From Siphonodentalium dalli (lineage: Eukaryota; Mollusca; Scaphopoda; Gadilida; Siphonodentaliidae): a DNA stretch of 64,000 bases. Every line of letters starts with the position of its first letter. Position 1 is the first letter of the stretch. The stretch is from positions 87,038,983-87,102,982 of the forward strand of contig CP136061.1 of the NCBI GenBank assembly GCA_032622095.1, written 5' to 3'. The notes beneath the pieces were generated by a model. It had not been told where the DNA came from, searched no databases, and saw only the letters and a list, made by a program, of their open reading frames with translations. Of the stretch, positions 10,512 through 22,291 are shown one piece after another. Made by a program: the position numbers and the translations under genes.

Positions 10512-12340
10512 TTATACACTGTACTTTTCAAAAGAATCTTGAGAAGTGGCAAGCTTCGCAGCACATGATTTCAAATACTCTGTGTAACGTAGTCGAGCAT
10601 AGTGCAAGACCTTATTAACATTATGTCGTCGGACAAGTTTGTCGAAAAACATGGCAAGTTCGTCATATTCCATTTGGTTGAAAATGACTCTATCTCTGTG
10701 TTGAAGCAATAGAGATAGGCATATGAACATGAGGAATGGGTTTCCACATCCGAACTCCTCTGGAGGGGGAAGAGGCTTCTCGGGTTCGTAACACGATGTA
10801 CTGTTTTTCAATTCAGAATGTTCTGTGATTTCCGCACATTCAGAAACTTTCCTGACTGGAGAACGAGAGCTAGTCCTTGTACTATTTTCCTGTTTATTTG
10901 CATCAGAGCACTGTGGTGTGGATTGTTGTGAATTCCGTGAGTTTGCTACAGGCATTGTTTGTTGTGAATTCTGTATCACTTTTTTCATCCCACTGAAAAA
11001 CGAGCCTTTGATTGGTGGAATGTAGGATTCCGGTTTGTCATTGTGTTTAGTGTCGGAATCATGTCCGCTGTCAACCGACGCCTCAAGCGACAGGTGAAAT
11101 TGAGACTGTGATTCATCGCCGTCATTTAAAACAATGCCGTCGTCAACCTTATCCGATTCTTCAACCAACAGTTTGATTACCTCCTCCTGAATTGGTTTCT
11201 CTGAAAGACTCGTGTTCGCGATTTGAGCAACATCTGCATGCAAGGCGCTATCCTTTAAAGATTCCGAAATCGAGGCACTTTTACATCTCATTGTCTCAAG
11301 CATCGGGTCATCCATGCAAGGAAACACAGGCTTATCATCGTCAGCAGGCGAATCATCATAAGTCGACTGTTCAACGTTATTGTTATTGAAAGCTCCAGAC
11401 TGTATCTTCTCCTTTGAATAACTTCTTAAATGTCCGATACGACGCATGGCCAATAATTTTGAATATATCATATGCTTGTTGGCGAACGTTGGCGAGCTAG
11501 GACATAAGTTTGAGAGTATAGCTGGAGAGTATGAAGGATCAGTTAGAAGGATCCCTGCCTCGGGAGGATCAGGTGGGAGTGTGCTCCACATCACCTCCAA
11601 CATATACAGTGCGTCTTCAAATGGGAACTCTCGTTTCAACTCGAGCAGCAGCCAGCGATAACAGAAGAACAAATCGTTTGCGTGATGCTTCTCCAAATAT
11701 TTAAAATATTCGGGATCAGCATGATGGAGCAAGTCTGATAAATGTTGAAATTTTATGTTGACGGAATTTCCATCGAGACCAAAGTTAGTTGACAGACGCT
11801 TCATAGCACCACAGAAACATATATAAGCAGACGCCTCGTCTTTCTGGGTGACAAGAAGCGGCGACGCGATATCGCTCATTCCCTGGCAGTATGAGTCTTG
11901 TGGATGTGTCAGGGCGTAGGTCACCAGTAAATGAAACAAGGAGATTACATTCTTATTATCGTCGGCACCGGAATAGAATTTATGGTTGCGATCCGTTCGC
12001 AGAACGTCCTTTTTCACCATCTGAATGACGTATTTCACTTCCTCAGAGGCGTTTCCGCTGTTGATATGTTCCTTCCACTGATCACGTAGTTTGTAGTAAT
12101 CCTTCTCCTTCTGTTTGAGATAATCAAACCTCTCCTTCCCTGATAAGTCTGATGGATAGATGTTAAGAAGGTGGCGCCACACGACCCTTCTAAGCGACGG
12201 CTCGACGCCTCCTTGGTATATACTCAATCGAAATTCATGCGGCTTTACTAAATGTCCAACAGAATCGAGATAGTTTCGGAATTCCTGATCTGACATTGGA
12301 GGTTTGGATGGTCGAAACTGATTATCATCATGTTTTAAAC
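10512..12340 (-). CDS. TBC1D25: TBC1D25 terminal exon: Rab-GAP (TBC) domain, linker and C-terminus
   Basis: This exon encodes the catalytic part of the Rab GAP and ends in a TAA stop. It starts after a TTGACAG acceptor; the first base pair completes a Gly codon begun in the previous exon. Counting from the first whole codon (Leu = 1), the TBC domain begins near residue 41 (YQGGVEPSLRRVVW). The arginine finger is Arg114 in the IxxDxxR-type motif VKKDVLR (bases 11997-11999), and the glutamine finger is Gln152 in YCQGMSD (bases 11883-11885). Both catalytic residues are therefore present. Residues of roughly 260-530 form a Ser/Asp/Glu-rich linker that splits the domain from its last helices, as in vertebrate TBC1D25. 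Residues of about 530-592 (GNPFLMFICLSLLLQHRD onward) match the conserved C-terminal helices. Codon use and GC content are higher than in the flanking DNA. No frameshift or internal stop is seen. Confidence 0.97.
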
Positions 12341-12404
12341 CTGTCAACAAATAAATAAACATGATTAAATATCATATATATAACAGTATGTCTTCAATAT
12401 GCTT

Positions 12405-12478
12405 AATATTTATAAGAGAATGCATTGGCACAGGGTTATCGCAAAAAAATCAGGTAGCTCCCATCATGAAAGGGTTAA
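12405..12478. mobile_element. right-end fragment of TTAA (CATGA subtype) element
   Basis: TATAAGAGAATGCATTGGCA, CAGGGTTATCGC and CATGAAAGGGTTAA form the end of the element family seen whole at 47150-47317. It is intronic. Confidence 0.7.
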
Positions 12479-12832
12479 ACCTGATTATATATCATATATA
12501 TGTCTTCAATATTACAAGAGACAAAAAGTCAACATAAAGCTTCAAGAGTATCAACTGTCAAACAAACCTTCCCCACATAAAGGTTAATGTCACAGGTTTA
12601 TGGATTGTGCTTAATATTTCATAACTTCAAAATCTGATAGCCATATAGAATATTCCATTCATTTATTAAATGTAACTTCCCTGTAACATTTTGGGGCACT
12701 ACAATTTTCATCAGGAATAAAATTTTGAAATACAATACAGAATTATACTCGGTACACATAAGGTCATACCATATTTCACCTTCAGAATTATTCAACATAA
12801 ATAATTAACTGAAATGGGTGCTGGTATACTGT

Positions 12833-13286
12833 AGGTTACAGTGAAGTAATTCGATTGGTAGCACCCTCCAACGGATTTTGGACCAAGATGCAATAGAGAA
12901 TTAAAAAAATTCTGGGCTCTGGTTGTTTAATAGTAGTTTCGATATTTAAACATATAAAATACATGCAATCACTCCTCTTGAAATTTCAGACTCCAAACAA
13001 AACATTGGCACATTGTAAAGCACGTGGTTCCTAGATTGAATTTTTTTTGTGTGAGGTAAAAAATGTCAATATTTTTTTCATGCAATTCTGACTCTAGATT
13101 ATAAATCCCAAATTTAAAGGTACATTCCATGCACGGAGATATCATTTTTTTCATGCAGAAACTTTGCGCAGATGCCAATCCTGGTGATCATGTAGTCATT
13201 TATCACAATTCATGGATATTCAGGGCTGCAGGCCATTATATGTTAACACTGAGGCCTATGGGAAATAATTACTTCACTGTAACCTA
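12833..13286. mobile_element. MITE with GGTTACAGTGAAGTAATT termini, copy 1
   Basis: Inverted termini GGTTACAGTGAAGTAATT / AATTACTTCACTGTAACC are flanked by TA on both sides. A 95%-like copy (by eye) lies at 15608-16061. A 69-residue open frame inside is not conserved as protein (see rejected items). Confidence 0.85.
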
Positions 13287-13287
13287 A

Positions 13288-15607
13288 AGCACAAAAAATA
13301 TAATTTTTCTAATTTGGGCCTAGTGGTGGGTTTCCTATCAGTATTGACCAACAAACAATTAGGGAACTTGCAGCACATGGCATATTATATTATTTGAGTC
13401 GGTGATAATCAATGAGAAGCCAATATTAACCCATCTGGGGCAATTTTTGCTTCAAATTTTCACCTCCAAAATCTCCCTTTTTTGTCCGTTATGAGCCCAT
13501 ATGTGTACCTTTAATGAATGTCATGGTAACCATTCACACGCTGAACAACGAGGGTCAGTACAAAACTGAAATAAAGGCTTTTCGACGAGCCATAAGAGCA
13601 AACTACATCGCTATCTGTGGCTGGTCTCTAAAATTTGATGTAAAACATGGCCAGTGGAGGGTTAAATGGCAGCTAATTAGTATGCTTGAGGTGGCTTGTC
13701 GACAAAACGTGTAACACCGTGGTGTGTTTGGGCAGGGTTTCCGCCAGGCCGGCTGCGGGTCCGTCACACGGACCCATTCCCCTCGCAGATGATCTGTTTG
13801 ATTCATGCATGTACCAAATGTCAGTAGCAATATGTCGTAAAACAATTTGGCTGCAACGGGAGTTCGGGGGTTAATCAGAATACTGGTGAAAAAGCGGGTC
13901 AAATAGCGACATTAGATACACCGTAATACATGTCGTGGTAACATCAAAGAATGCCGGACTGTTGAGTACGGATGTTTTTGTGCACGAGATTCCATGGATG
14001 AAACTACTCAGACTCGAAGACCCCGTCCTATCGTACAATTACATCATTGGATCAAAGAACACCCAATTGCTGAGTCGGGACATTTTTATGCACGGGATTT
14101 TCGTGGATGAAACTACTCAATGTTGATCATTTATCTTATTGCTGTATTATCATTTGTTTTGAGTTCGATGTCAGTGAAGTTCCTGAAAAAAACATGTGAT
14201 TCTCTACGTGTGTTGATTATTATGCGTATATTGCCATGCATACTCAACAAAATCCCAAAGTGATTTATTTCACAATAATACGGAACCTGTCCTGTCTTTA
14301 TAGCGCGAATTCATAGTGACAACACCATTCATTTGAGCCATATTACACGCATGGAGGATAAACACAAACACATACCCTCCCCCCCCAATATGGAGATAAA
14401 GTCAAAGTACAGTCAATAATAGTTTCGTTGTCCCGCCTGGGTCCCCAAGCACAATCAACGACGCACATGTTCACATTTCCAGCCGAAACTCAATTATATT
14501 TTATAAAACGTTGGCTAAAACTCTGTTCTATAGCTGCGGTCGATCGTCAGTTGTTGGCCTATAGAGACTATTGAACAAGCTACGCGTTCCGAGTGAAAGA
14601 CTTCGCTACCATTCGTATTTCGCCGCTATAAAAATATACTCCAGACAAACCCTGCAGTATGACGTCACAGCGCACAAAGAGTTTTACAATTGACAGAATA
14701 CATGTACATAATCCTGTCAGTTTAATTTCCACGGACGCTACTGAAATTCTAAAAAATAATTTATTCAATTCTCCTTGCATGGTATTATTGGTCAATGCGT
14801 AGATGCTTTTTAGTGTTTATATTCATTATATCTTATTGTAAGTTATAAATGTGTAAACACTGTAACTCGTAGCTCGTTATTTATAGAGTATTCAATCAGA
14901 CGGCAGTCTTATACGTACTTAATTACATGATTAATTATTTGTATACCATCAACAGAATTAATGCACCCACAGAAATGATCGACTTGCATAATATATGTAG
15001 CTTTGGATTGCTTTGTGGGACACTCAGGTGCAAGGAAATGGCTACTTTTAAGTGCCAAATAAAAAAAAATTGCCCAACATGACGAACCATGGTCGTCCCG
15101 TCGCGTTATGTGTTTCTCCAATACGGACTCATTTATATCCCCCTGGCGGAAACCCTGGTTTGGGTGATGTGGCTGTTTCCATGCACATACATGTAGGCAC
15201 ACAATAATTCTGCTGCACTCAAAACTTCAGTTTTATGCCAAAATTTCGTTTACCAGAACTCAGAATTGGTCAAGTGCGCCCAATTCAAGCTCCAGCGTGT
15301 CCATGTTTATAAAGCGAACCGTCGTTCATATTTTCTCAGAGATAAATCGGCCAGCTATAACACCAGTGATGGGTATATATGCTACCATCGTTTACTTTAT
15401 CGACCTGGACCTTACATGGTGACTTTTCGTGTTCATTTTAAGATATTTTGTGTTGCAATTGTAAACAGGGGTGGGGTCAAGGAAGGGTTAATAAGACGAA
15501 AACAAAGTCATGGATAGAGATTTTGTATTTTATTTTCAAATGTGAAGAGTCCACGGACCAATGTGTGTCATTTTCAGATGGCATGTCATTAACCCTGTTG
15601 TCACTTT
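13288..15607. other. intronic sequence, no gene recognised
   Basis: This is intron of TBC1D25. It holds a diverged two-copy tandem repeat of about 108 bp (around 13955-14120, sharing GGATGAAACTACTCA). It also holds an inverted pair GGGTTTCCGCCAGG (13735-13748) and CCTGGCGGAAACCC (15144-15157). No exon of the gene was recognised in it. Confidence 0.45.
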
Positions 15608-16061
15608 AGGTTACAGTGAAGTAATTCGATTGGTAGCGCCCTCCAACGGTTTTGGACCAAGATGCAATAGAGAATTAAAAAAATTCTGGGCTCTGGTTGG
15701 TTAATAGTAGTTTCGATATTTAAACATATAAAATACATGCAATCACTCCCCTTGAAATTTCAGACTCCAAACAAAACATTGGCATATTGTAAAGTACGTG
15801 GTTCCCGGATTGAATTTTTTTTGTGTGAGGTAAAAAATGTCAATATTTTTTTCATGCAATTCTGACTCTAGATTATAAATCCCAAATTTAAAGGTACATT
15901 CCATGCGCGGAGATATCATTTTTTTCATGCAGAAACTTTGCACAGATGCCAATCCTGGTGATCATGTAGTCATTTATCACAATTCATGGATATTCAGGGC
16001 TGCAGGCCATATTATATGTTAACACGGAGGCCCATGGGAAATAATTACTTCACTGTAACCT
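15608..16061. mobile_element. MITE with GGTTACAGTGAAGTAATT termini, copy 2
   Basis: Same orientation and length as 12833-13286. It is flanked by TA at left and TG at right, so one target base appears mutated. Confidence 0.85.
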
Positions 16062-16134
16062 GTATGCACACCATCAAGTCTTCAAATATGGTGTCTTTTT
16101 TTTCTGTTCTAGAGTTATCCTTCTTGATATTGGA

Positions 16135-16290
16135 ATATTTTGTTTTCTTTTGTTTACAATCACAGGGGTGGAATTTTTTGTTTTCTTTTGTTTACAATCA
16201 CAGGGGTGGAATTTTTTGTTTTCTTTTGTTTACAATCACAGGGGTGGAATATTTTGTTTTCTTTTGTTTACAATCACAGGAGTGGAATTT
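16135..16290. repeat. 38-bp minisatellite, 4 copies
   Basis: Units of the form TTTTCTTTTGTTTACAATCA plus CAGGGGTGGAATTTTTTG repeat every 38 bp. The last copy has AGGAGTGG. Confidence 0.95.
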
Positions 16291-16494
16291 TTTTACCCAA
16301 AAAACTGGGACTGGGCTTACCTTTGAAAACCCCCACATGCAAAATCTCCATTTTCACACTTCCACAGGATAAAACTAGAGGTGTGACTGTCCCAATGGGA
16401 CTACGGATACCCCCTGTTTTTAAAATACTAAGATGTTTCACATGTCAGTAAACATTTAGTTAAAATAATAAAATAACAGTTCCCATTGCAGGTG

Positions 16495-16930
16495 TACAAC
16501 CATAACCCTAATCTTAAACCTATTGACCAAAAAATGTAGGAATAAAAGCTCGGACAAAATTATGCATGTTGCAAAAAAAGTTTCTAAGTCGAAAAAGGGC
16601 GATAACTCCACCAAAAAATGTCGGACAGACGTCATAATCGCAGGTGCACAAGTTCCCATGGTACTAAATAACTGTGCCACGTTTTAAAAAAATTGACCGA
16701 AAAATGTAGGAATAAAAGCTCGGACAAAAGTATACATGTTGCGAAAAGTTTCTAAGTCGAAAAAGGGGGGATAACTCCACCAAAAAATGTCATAATCGCA
16801 GGTGCACAGGTTCCCATGGTGGTTGATGTCTGTGCCAAATTTCATGGAAATTGATAAAAAAAACAACTGAGAAAAACTCCGGACAAATTTGTGTCCACGG
16901 ACGGACGGACGGACGGACAGACGAACAAAT
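16495..16930. mobile_element. Helitron-like (HINE-type) fragment: two ~190-bp repeats then (ACGG)n
   Basis: Two repeats share ACCGAAAAATGTAGGAATAA-like sequence, AAAAGCTCGGACAAAA and AAGTCGAAAAAGGG. They are followed by the ACGG tract at 16897-16920. Confidence 0.6.
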
Positions 16931-17409
16931 GGGTAGATATGTGGCTCCGACCTATGTGGCTAGAAATGGTAATGTGGCTTTAGTTTTTATGTGGCTTCTC
17001 AAGTAGCCATAAAATTTTATGTGGCTATCAAGTAGTAGATAGTGATAAAATTCCAGATTATGGATTCATAACATGTTGGAATTATAGCAGAAGAAGCTGA
17101 TTAAAACTCAAAAACTTGCTCACAGCAACTGGGACAGTGGAATAGGAGAAACTGACAGGTCCGTGATTGGGTGGCTAGCCACATAAATGTCAGTCAGTGT
17201 CCGACATCTCCTATTGAGAGGTCATGGATGTCTAAATCGATGGACTTTTTTTTCTCCAAATTTTGAGTGACTACAAAATTAAATAAGCTGATTAGGCCAA
17301 ATAGATCATTTTTGAACGTCCATCTGAAAGCTGTTACTTGGCTAGCCACGCAACGGAAGTTATGCACATAAATATCCATTTTACACAATCTTAGCCACAT
17401 AAGTAGTCA

Positions 17410-17505
17410 TTAGTAAACACGGACGAATGGACGACGGACGGACAGACGGACAAGCTGACTCCAGTATACCCTCCCCTAACTTCGTTACGGGGGGTATAAC
17501 AAAGC
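17410..17505. mobile_element. Helitron-like 3' end: ACGG tract plus hairpin
   Basis: A GACGGACGG-type tract (17424-17450) is followed by the hairpin TATACCCTCCCC...GGGGGGTATA (17465-17498). This is the usual order at the 3' end of bivalve HINE elements. The 5' end was not delimited. Confidence 0.55.
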
Positions 17506-17776
17506 AGACTGAATACTTTACACATGACTGGAGGTGTAAAGGATTGTCACATTCTTTGATAATGTTGATTAATTTACTAACAAGGGGGGAGATTAGAGGA
17601 GTAAAATAGTGAAGAAACCCATTGGACAAAATAACAAATTGAAATTTGAAAATGTTTTCTTTTTATTTTATTGTGTCATATTTCAATATATACTGTAGAT
17701 ATAAAAGGGAGCATATTTCTATGATGTGTACATGTGCGTGGATATGTGTTGAATATTTGTCATCTGGATTTAGAGC

Positions 17777-17838
17777 TAACCTGACACCACTGTATACTCA
17801 CCCTCCATGTATACTCACCCTCCATGTATACTCACCCT
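17777..17838. repeat. 17-bp tandem repeat, about 3.5 copies
   Basis: TATACTCACCCTCCATG repeats without change. Confidence 0.9.
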
Positions 17839-17990
17839 CTAACTTCTAAAAATGGGGGTGGGCTTATCTTCAAGGACCACCCCTGTGATTGTTTCGGAAG
17901 CAAAAAACATCCTCAGGGATAGGCTTACTGACGGGTGTATACAGTAATAAAGAAAGCACTGCGCACATATGATGAACATTATGTACTCAC

Positions 17991-18140
17991 CCATAGCTTT
18001 CTGCATATGTGACATTGTCTTGCTGACGCCGCCGGTGATCGTTCCAGTGATTGAGCCGAGTAGTGAGTTCTTATCAATAAAACTTGATATTCTATGGGAG
18101 GGTATGTCTGCTGGCGCTATGATGTCCCAGTCATCAAGAC
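17991..18140 (-). CDS. TBC1D25: TBC1D25 internal exon with LIR-type motif
   Basis: A 150-bp exon follows a TTTATTAG acceptor and is followed by a GTGAGT donor; it is phase 1 on both sides. It encodes about 50 residues starting LDDWDIIAPADIPSH and ending in a Met-Gln-Lys-Ala-Met stretch. The DDWDII segment aligns with the EDWDII segment of vertebrate TBC1D25, where I recall that the Trp-x-x-Ile residues form the LC3-interacting region; that function here is inference from homology. The rest (Gly/Ser/Thr-rich, about 25 residues) corresponds to the variable stretch before the TBC domain. The exon joins in frame with the exons at 19301-19449 and 10512-12340. Confidence 0.9.
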
Positions 18141-18448
18141 CTAATAAACAAGAAATGTTTGAGTCAATCGAAATACCAATACCAAATTAATTATCCGAAA
18201 CAAATAATTTTGCGTATTCTAAGTCCATAAAGGTCTATAACACCTCAGGCAAAAATTCGTCGGATGAGCCTCATATTCTAACTTGACTTGTATTTTCTTG
18301 TGCTTAAACCACATACGTTTTTTTAGTCCATCGAAAAACAAATACTAAAGTTATGATTTGGAAACCAAAAAATGTTGAAGGACGGACAGACAGACAGTTT
18401 CAATTAAATGTTTTTGTTGTGGGAAGATATAGAGCAGCGCTAACATGC

Positions 18449-18709
18449 AAGCCTGGTAATAGTGTGTCTGTCATTTGCAGAATGAGGTCCCCAGAGGGTG
18501 AATTTAGTGATGTTACCCCGCATAGCGGGCTAGCATCACCAAATGCACTCTCTGGGAACCTCATTCTGCCGAGGTGTAAGCAGAATGAGGTCACCAGAGG
18601 GTGAATTTGGTGATGCTAGCCCACTATGCGGGGGTAGCATCACTAAATTCACCCTCTGGGGACCTCATTCTGCAAATGACAGACACACTACATGTATGTC
18701 AAGGCTTGC
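18449..18709. mobile_element. PAL-G MITE, complete, compact
   Basis: CAAGCCTGGTAATAGTGTGT at left matches ...ACACACTA...CAAGGCTTG at right. Two PAL-G palindromes (18477-18570 and 18580-18674) are separated by about 12 bp. Confidence 0.88.
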
Positions 18710-19062
18710 TAACATGGTTTAGAGCACAGTAGCAATAACAATTCTTAGCAAATTAACCACAATAACTTACAATGTTCCTACAAGGAAACTATTGCCCATA
18801 TGAACACAAATTATAAATGACCTCCCAATCATTCAAAAGATATTACTGTTGAGAAATTTACTCAGTGCATTGAATTTTATAAAATTTCCTGGGGGATGCC
18901 CTTTAAACCGTCTCTAACATGGAATGGGTGATACAACATACCCCCCTCCCAACCAACTTGTGGCATTATCAGGATTTGATTTTGATTCTCATACCATCAA
19001 ACTTGTGAATCAGTTTTGATTCTCGTAAAAATGGATGGATTTTAAGACCTGGTACCTGTAAC

Positions 19063-19277
19063 TACAGTAATGCCCTAAGTAATCGACTCCTTAAACACAG
19101 CAGAATTATGGGTAACTTTTCAGGATTTAGTCGGAAATATGGCTTGTTGCCATTCATCGGAAGCTCTCGGGAGAGCTATCCGATGAATGGCAACAAGCCA
19201 TATTTCCGACTAAATCCTGAAAAGTTACCCATAATTCTGCTGTGTTTAAGGAGTCGATTAATTAGAGCATTACTGTA
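19063..19277. mobile_element. TA-PAL palindromic MITE, complete
   Basis: It is TA-CAGTAATGCCCTAAGTAATC ... GATTAATTAGAGCATTACTG-TA, with centre AAGCTCTCGGGAGAGCT. Arms of about 100 bp are nearly perfect. It lies 24 bp from a TBC1D25 exon. Confidence 0.92.
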
Positions 19278-19300
19278 CTAAGTAAAGATGACACACTAAC

Positions 19301-19449
19301 CTTCTTCAAACGGCTTGAGATCCACTTTGAGTTTGAGGTAAGGATCAGATGCACACTGGAATGCTGCGTCCATGTCCCAGTCAGATAGCATGCTCAAATA
19401 GAGTTCTCTCCCATCACAGTCCTGAGCCTGATAACTCATTGCAAAGTCA
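19301..19449 (-). CDS. TBC1D25: TBC1D25 internal exon: end of N-terminal ubiquitin-like region
   Basis: A 149-bp exon follows a CATATTACAG acceptor and ends at a GTTAGT donor. It begins with the third base of a Gly codon (phase 2) and ends in phase 1. It encodes DFAMSYQAQDCDGRELYLSM and then LSDWDMDAAFQCASDPYLKL followed by KVDLKPFEEG. This matches the vertebrate stretch containing YLSLLSDWDL and the -KPYLQLRVDI- strand, so it completes the N-terminal ubiquitin/PB1-like fold. The neighbouring exon at 17991-18140 continues it as EEG-LDDW. The donor is not optimal (GTTAGT) but the phase and homology leave little doubt. Confidence 0.93.
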
Positions 19450-19512
19450 CTGTAATATGAAACAACAGATTGATGCAAAGCATTGTTGACAGTTCAGACC
19501 TTGGGGACATTC

Positions 19513-19605
19513 TTAACCCTTTCATGATGGGAGCTGCACTGGCGCAACATTAAAGATCCTGTGCCAATGCATTATTTTATATATGCAAGTCTCCCATAGG
19601 TTCAC
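19513..19605. mobile_element. left-end fragment of TTAA (CATGA subtype) element
   Basis: TTAACCCTTTCATGATGGGA is followed by a GTGCCAATGCATTATTTTAT half of PAL-C. The right half is missing. Confidence 0.65.
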
Positions 19606-20218
19606 AAGCTTGAAAGCCATGTAAACCATTGAGGTGATAAGCTGATAACTTTCTTCTACTTCAAAGTGACTTTCTGAGCCAACAAAACAGCAAAAGAAAG
19701 AATGGGATTCTGTAGGGTGTTTATTAATGAAAGAATGCGATTCTATAGGATTTTTATCTGCTCATTTACTTAAAGACATGTTATGTTCTTAATTCAGTGA
19801 ATAATACTGGTGAGTGAGCCCCCAGGCACTTTGCCCACTGGCAAAATGCAGCATTCAATTAATATTATTGAAAATTCTAGCCACACCGATCATACCATTT
19901 GAGAAAACGCAACATCCAAATTGCAATTAATTGTAAATATTTACTTCTTAAATCGGAATGAATGATTGTCAGTAAACAAAAGGCAACGATTTAATCGACG
20001 TGAGTTGCTCTATATAATTCATGTATAAATGTCATTGTGCGCTGCCAATTTGGATATAAAATTTATGGAAATAACTACTTTTTCTGTGTTGCCATTAAAT
20101 CACTCCAGCGGAGTGTTTCATATCACTTTAAGTTATTTAACCAACTCAGTAAATGGAGAATAGAACTTTCCCATGTAAACTTTTATAACTAAATTGGAAA
20201 GCCATTAGGAGTGAAAGT
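19606..20218. other. intronic sequence, nothing recognised
   Basis: AT-rich intron sequence without a clear repeat or exon. Confidence 0.4.
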
Positions 20219-20472
20219 CAAGCCTTGAAATAGTGTGCCTGTCATTTGCAGAATGAGGTCCCCAGAGGGTGAATTTAGTGATGCTACCCCGCATAGCGGG
20301 CTAGCATCACTAAATTCAACCTCTGGGGACCTCATTCTGCTTACAACTCAGCAGAATGAGGTTCCCAGAGGGTGAATTTGGTGATGCTAGCCTGCTATAC
20401 GGAGTAGCATCACTAAATTCACCCTCTGGGGACCTCATTCTGCAAATGACAGGCACACTATTTCAAGGCTTG
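20219..20472. mobile_element. PAL-G MITE, complete, compact
   Basis: Outer arms CAAGCCTTGAAATAGTGTGC and GCACACTATTTCAAGGCTTG are exactly complementary. Two PAL-G palindromes lie between. Confidence 0.9.
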
Positions 20473-20481
20473 GTGAAAGTG

Positions 20482-20604
20482 TTAACCCTTCCATGACTGC
20501 ATGGAGCTTCCTGAAAATTTGTGAAAACCCTCTGCCATTGCATTCTCTTACTAGTATATTTGCAAGTCTCCCATAGGGAGCCCCATGACCCATGAAAGAG
20601 TTAA
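20482..20604. mobile_element. short TTAA-flanked element (CATGA subtype)
   Basis: It runs from TTAACCCTTCCATGACTGCA to CATGAAAGAGTTAA with a single degraded PAL-C half between. Confidence 0.6.
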
Positions 20605-21029
20605 ATTGTCAAGCCAGATAAATATCCAATTCGTTCCACAAATCAATCCTTGTGTTCCTAGTTGTACAATTTACTAGTATTTCATGCGCGGCTACTTCTA
20701 ACAGATAGATGGAGGTGATATTTTAACAAATATAACATGCATGACCAGATAAAGGGATGTAATCAAACTCACGACATGTTGAATGATACCTATAATAAAG
20801 CAGTGAATTACGGCAATTATTCTTATAGGTCGAATTCACTGATGACAACATAAAAATCGCATATACATGTATGCTGAAATTATATCCTTTATTCAGTCCT
20901 CGAAATTGGCCACGGCAATAAGCAATGCCATGCAAAACGCCGGGGCAACATGTGGAATCTATAATGCCATTGCATTAAATTTGCTGTGGGATATTTTTCC
21001 TCATTTTGAGGGCTGCATTAATCTTAACA

Positions 21030-21325
21030 AAGATACAATCTAATCTAAGATATTCATTGATTTACTATCTAATCTAAGATATTTATTGATTTATTGATAT
21101 TATGACGAAGAGTTTGCCATGGCAGCAGAAGTTACAAGTTATTATGGTCAGTAATCTGGATTAAGTACAAATTAAATATACATATTTTTTAAACAAGTGA
21201 TCTCAAAATTGTCCATGCTTGGAGACATTCCAGACTAGCCCATAAATCCTTAAATTCATATACCGTTATAGTTTACTAGCTGACTTAAATTCATATACCG
21301 TTATAGTTTACTAGCTGAAACAGGC
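21030..21325. repeat. two short tandem duplications
   Basis: A unit of about 30 bp containing ATCTAATCTAAGATATT is duplicated at 21036-21092. A 35-bp unit containing CATATACCGTTATAGTTTAC is duplicated at 21254-21318. Confidence 0.8.
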
Positions 21326-21406
21326 TCCCTTAAGTGGCCCCTGTGTGTGCTTTGCACAAAATACAGACAGATCCTATTCTTTTATATATAGAGATATTTA
21401 TTATGG

Positions 21407-21591
21407 TACAGTAATGCTCTAAGTAATCGACTTCTTAACCACAGCAGAATTATGGGTAACTTTTCAGGATTTAGTCGGAAATATGGTTTGTTGCCATTCA
21501 TCAGAAAGCTCTAACATTTCCGACTAAATCTTGAAAAGTTACCCATAATTCTGCTGTGGTTAAGAAGTCGATTACTTAGAGCATTACTGTA
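21407..21591. mobile_element. TA-PAL palindromic MITE
   Basis: TA-CAGTAATGCTCTAAGTAATC to GAGCATTACTG-TA. The loop end is asymmetric: the left arm reaches AGAAAGCTC and the right arm restarts at ATTTCCGAC. Confidence 0.88.
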
Positions 21592-22291
21592 CTTTAATAT
21601 ATTCTCATGCATATAGATTGGACTTATTTGTTTCTAGAATAAGCTCACTGTGGACTTATACCTGTTAGTCCATTGAATGGCGGGGGCCACAGTGAAAAGA
21701 CATACATGTACATAAAGAGCATACATCTGGTGCTGCAACATATCCTCGTGCAAATAGGTTCATATTGGATTTATTTGATCATCTGAAATAGCCCCCCCCC
21801 CCCCCCCACCCCCCCATAGTGAGCTTATTCAACAAAATTGTATTTATTTACCGTAATTAAATACCATACCAAATTTGTTTGAAATCGGACAAGAAATCTG
21901 GGAGAAAAAACTGGACAGACATACAGAAAGAAAGATCCTACTATTTTATATATATAGATAAGTCCATATGCAACATTCCAAACAAGATTATCAAGCAGTC
22001 AATGGTCACTATCTGCTCCCATACTGGCAGATAACCACCACAATGTCAGTTCATTTCTGCTGAATCAGACATCACAAGACCAAACCTCAAAATAATTCAA
22101 CAAAGTATAGCTGAATAAAATGTTTGAACTGCCTCAATACATTTAAATAACATTCATGCTATTCTCGGTATGCATTTCTTGGAAAGTTGAGACTCAAATC
22201 TGGACTTGCCCCAACCCCCCAATTTAACACTTTCTATACTAAATACACATTGGAGTAGTTATCCCATAGGAAATGTTCAGATAATAAGTTA

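Noticed and set aside
10825-11661. Plus-strand open frames of 65-71 codons
   Set aside because: They are shadows of the TBC1D25 terminal exon on the opposite strand.
12969-15952. A 69-codon frame kept in both copies of the GGTTACAGTGAAG MITE (12969-13178 and 15743-15952)
   Set aside because: The two translations differ at six residues and the base changes seen are nearly all amino-acid changing, so there is no sign of purifying selection.
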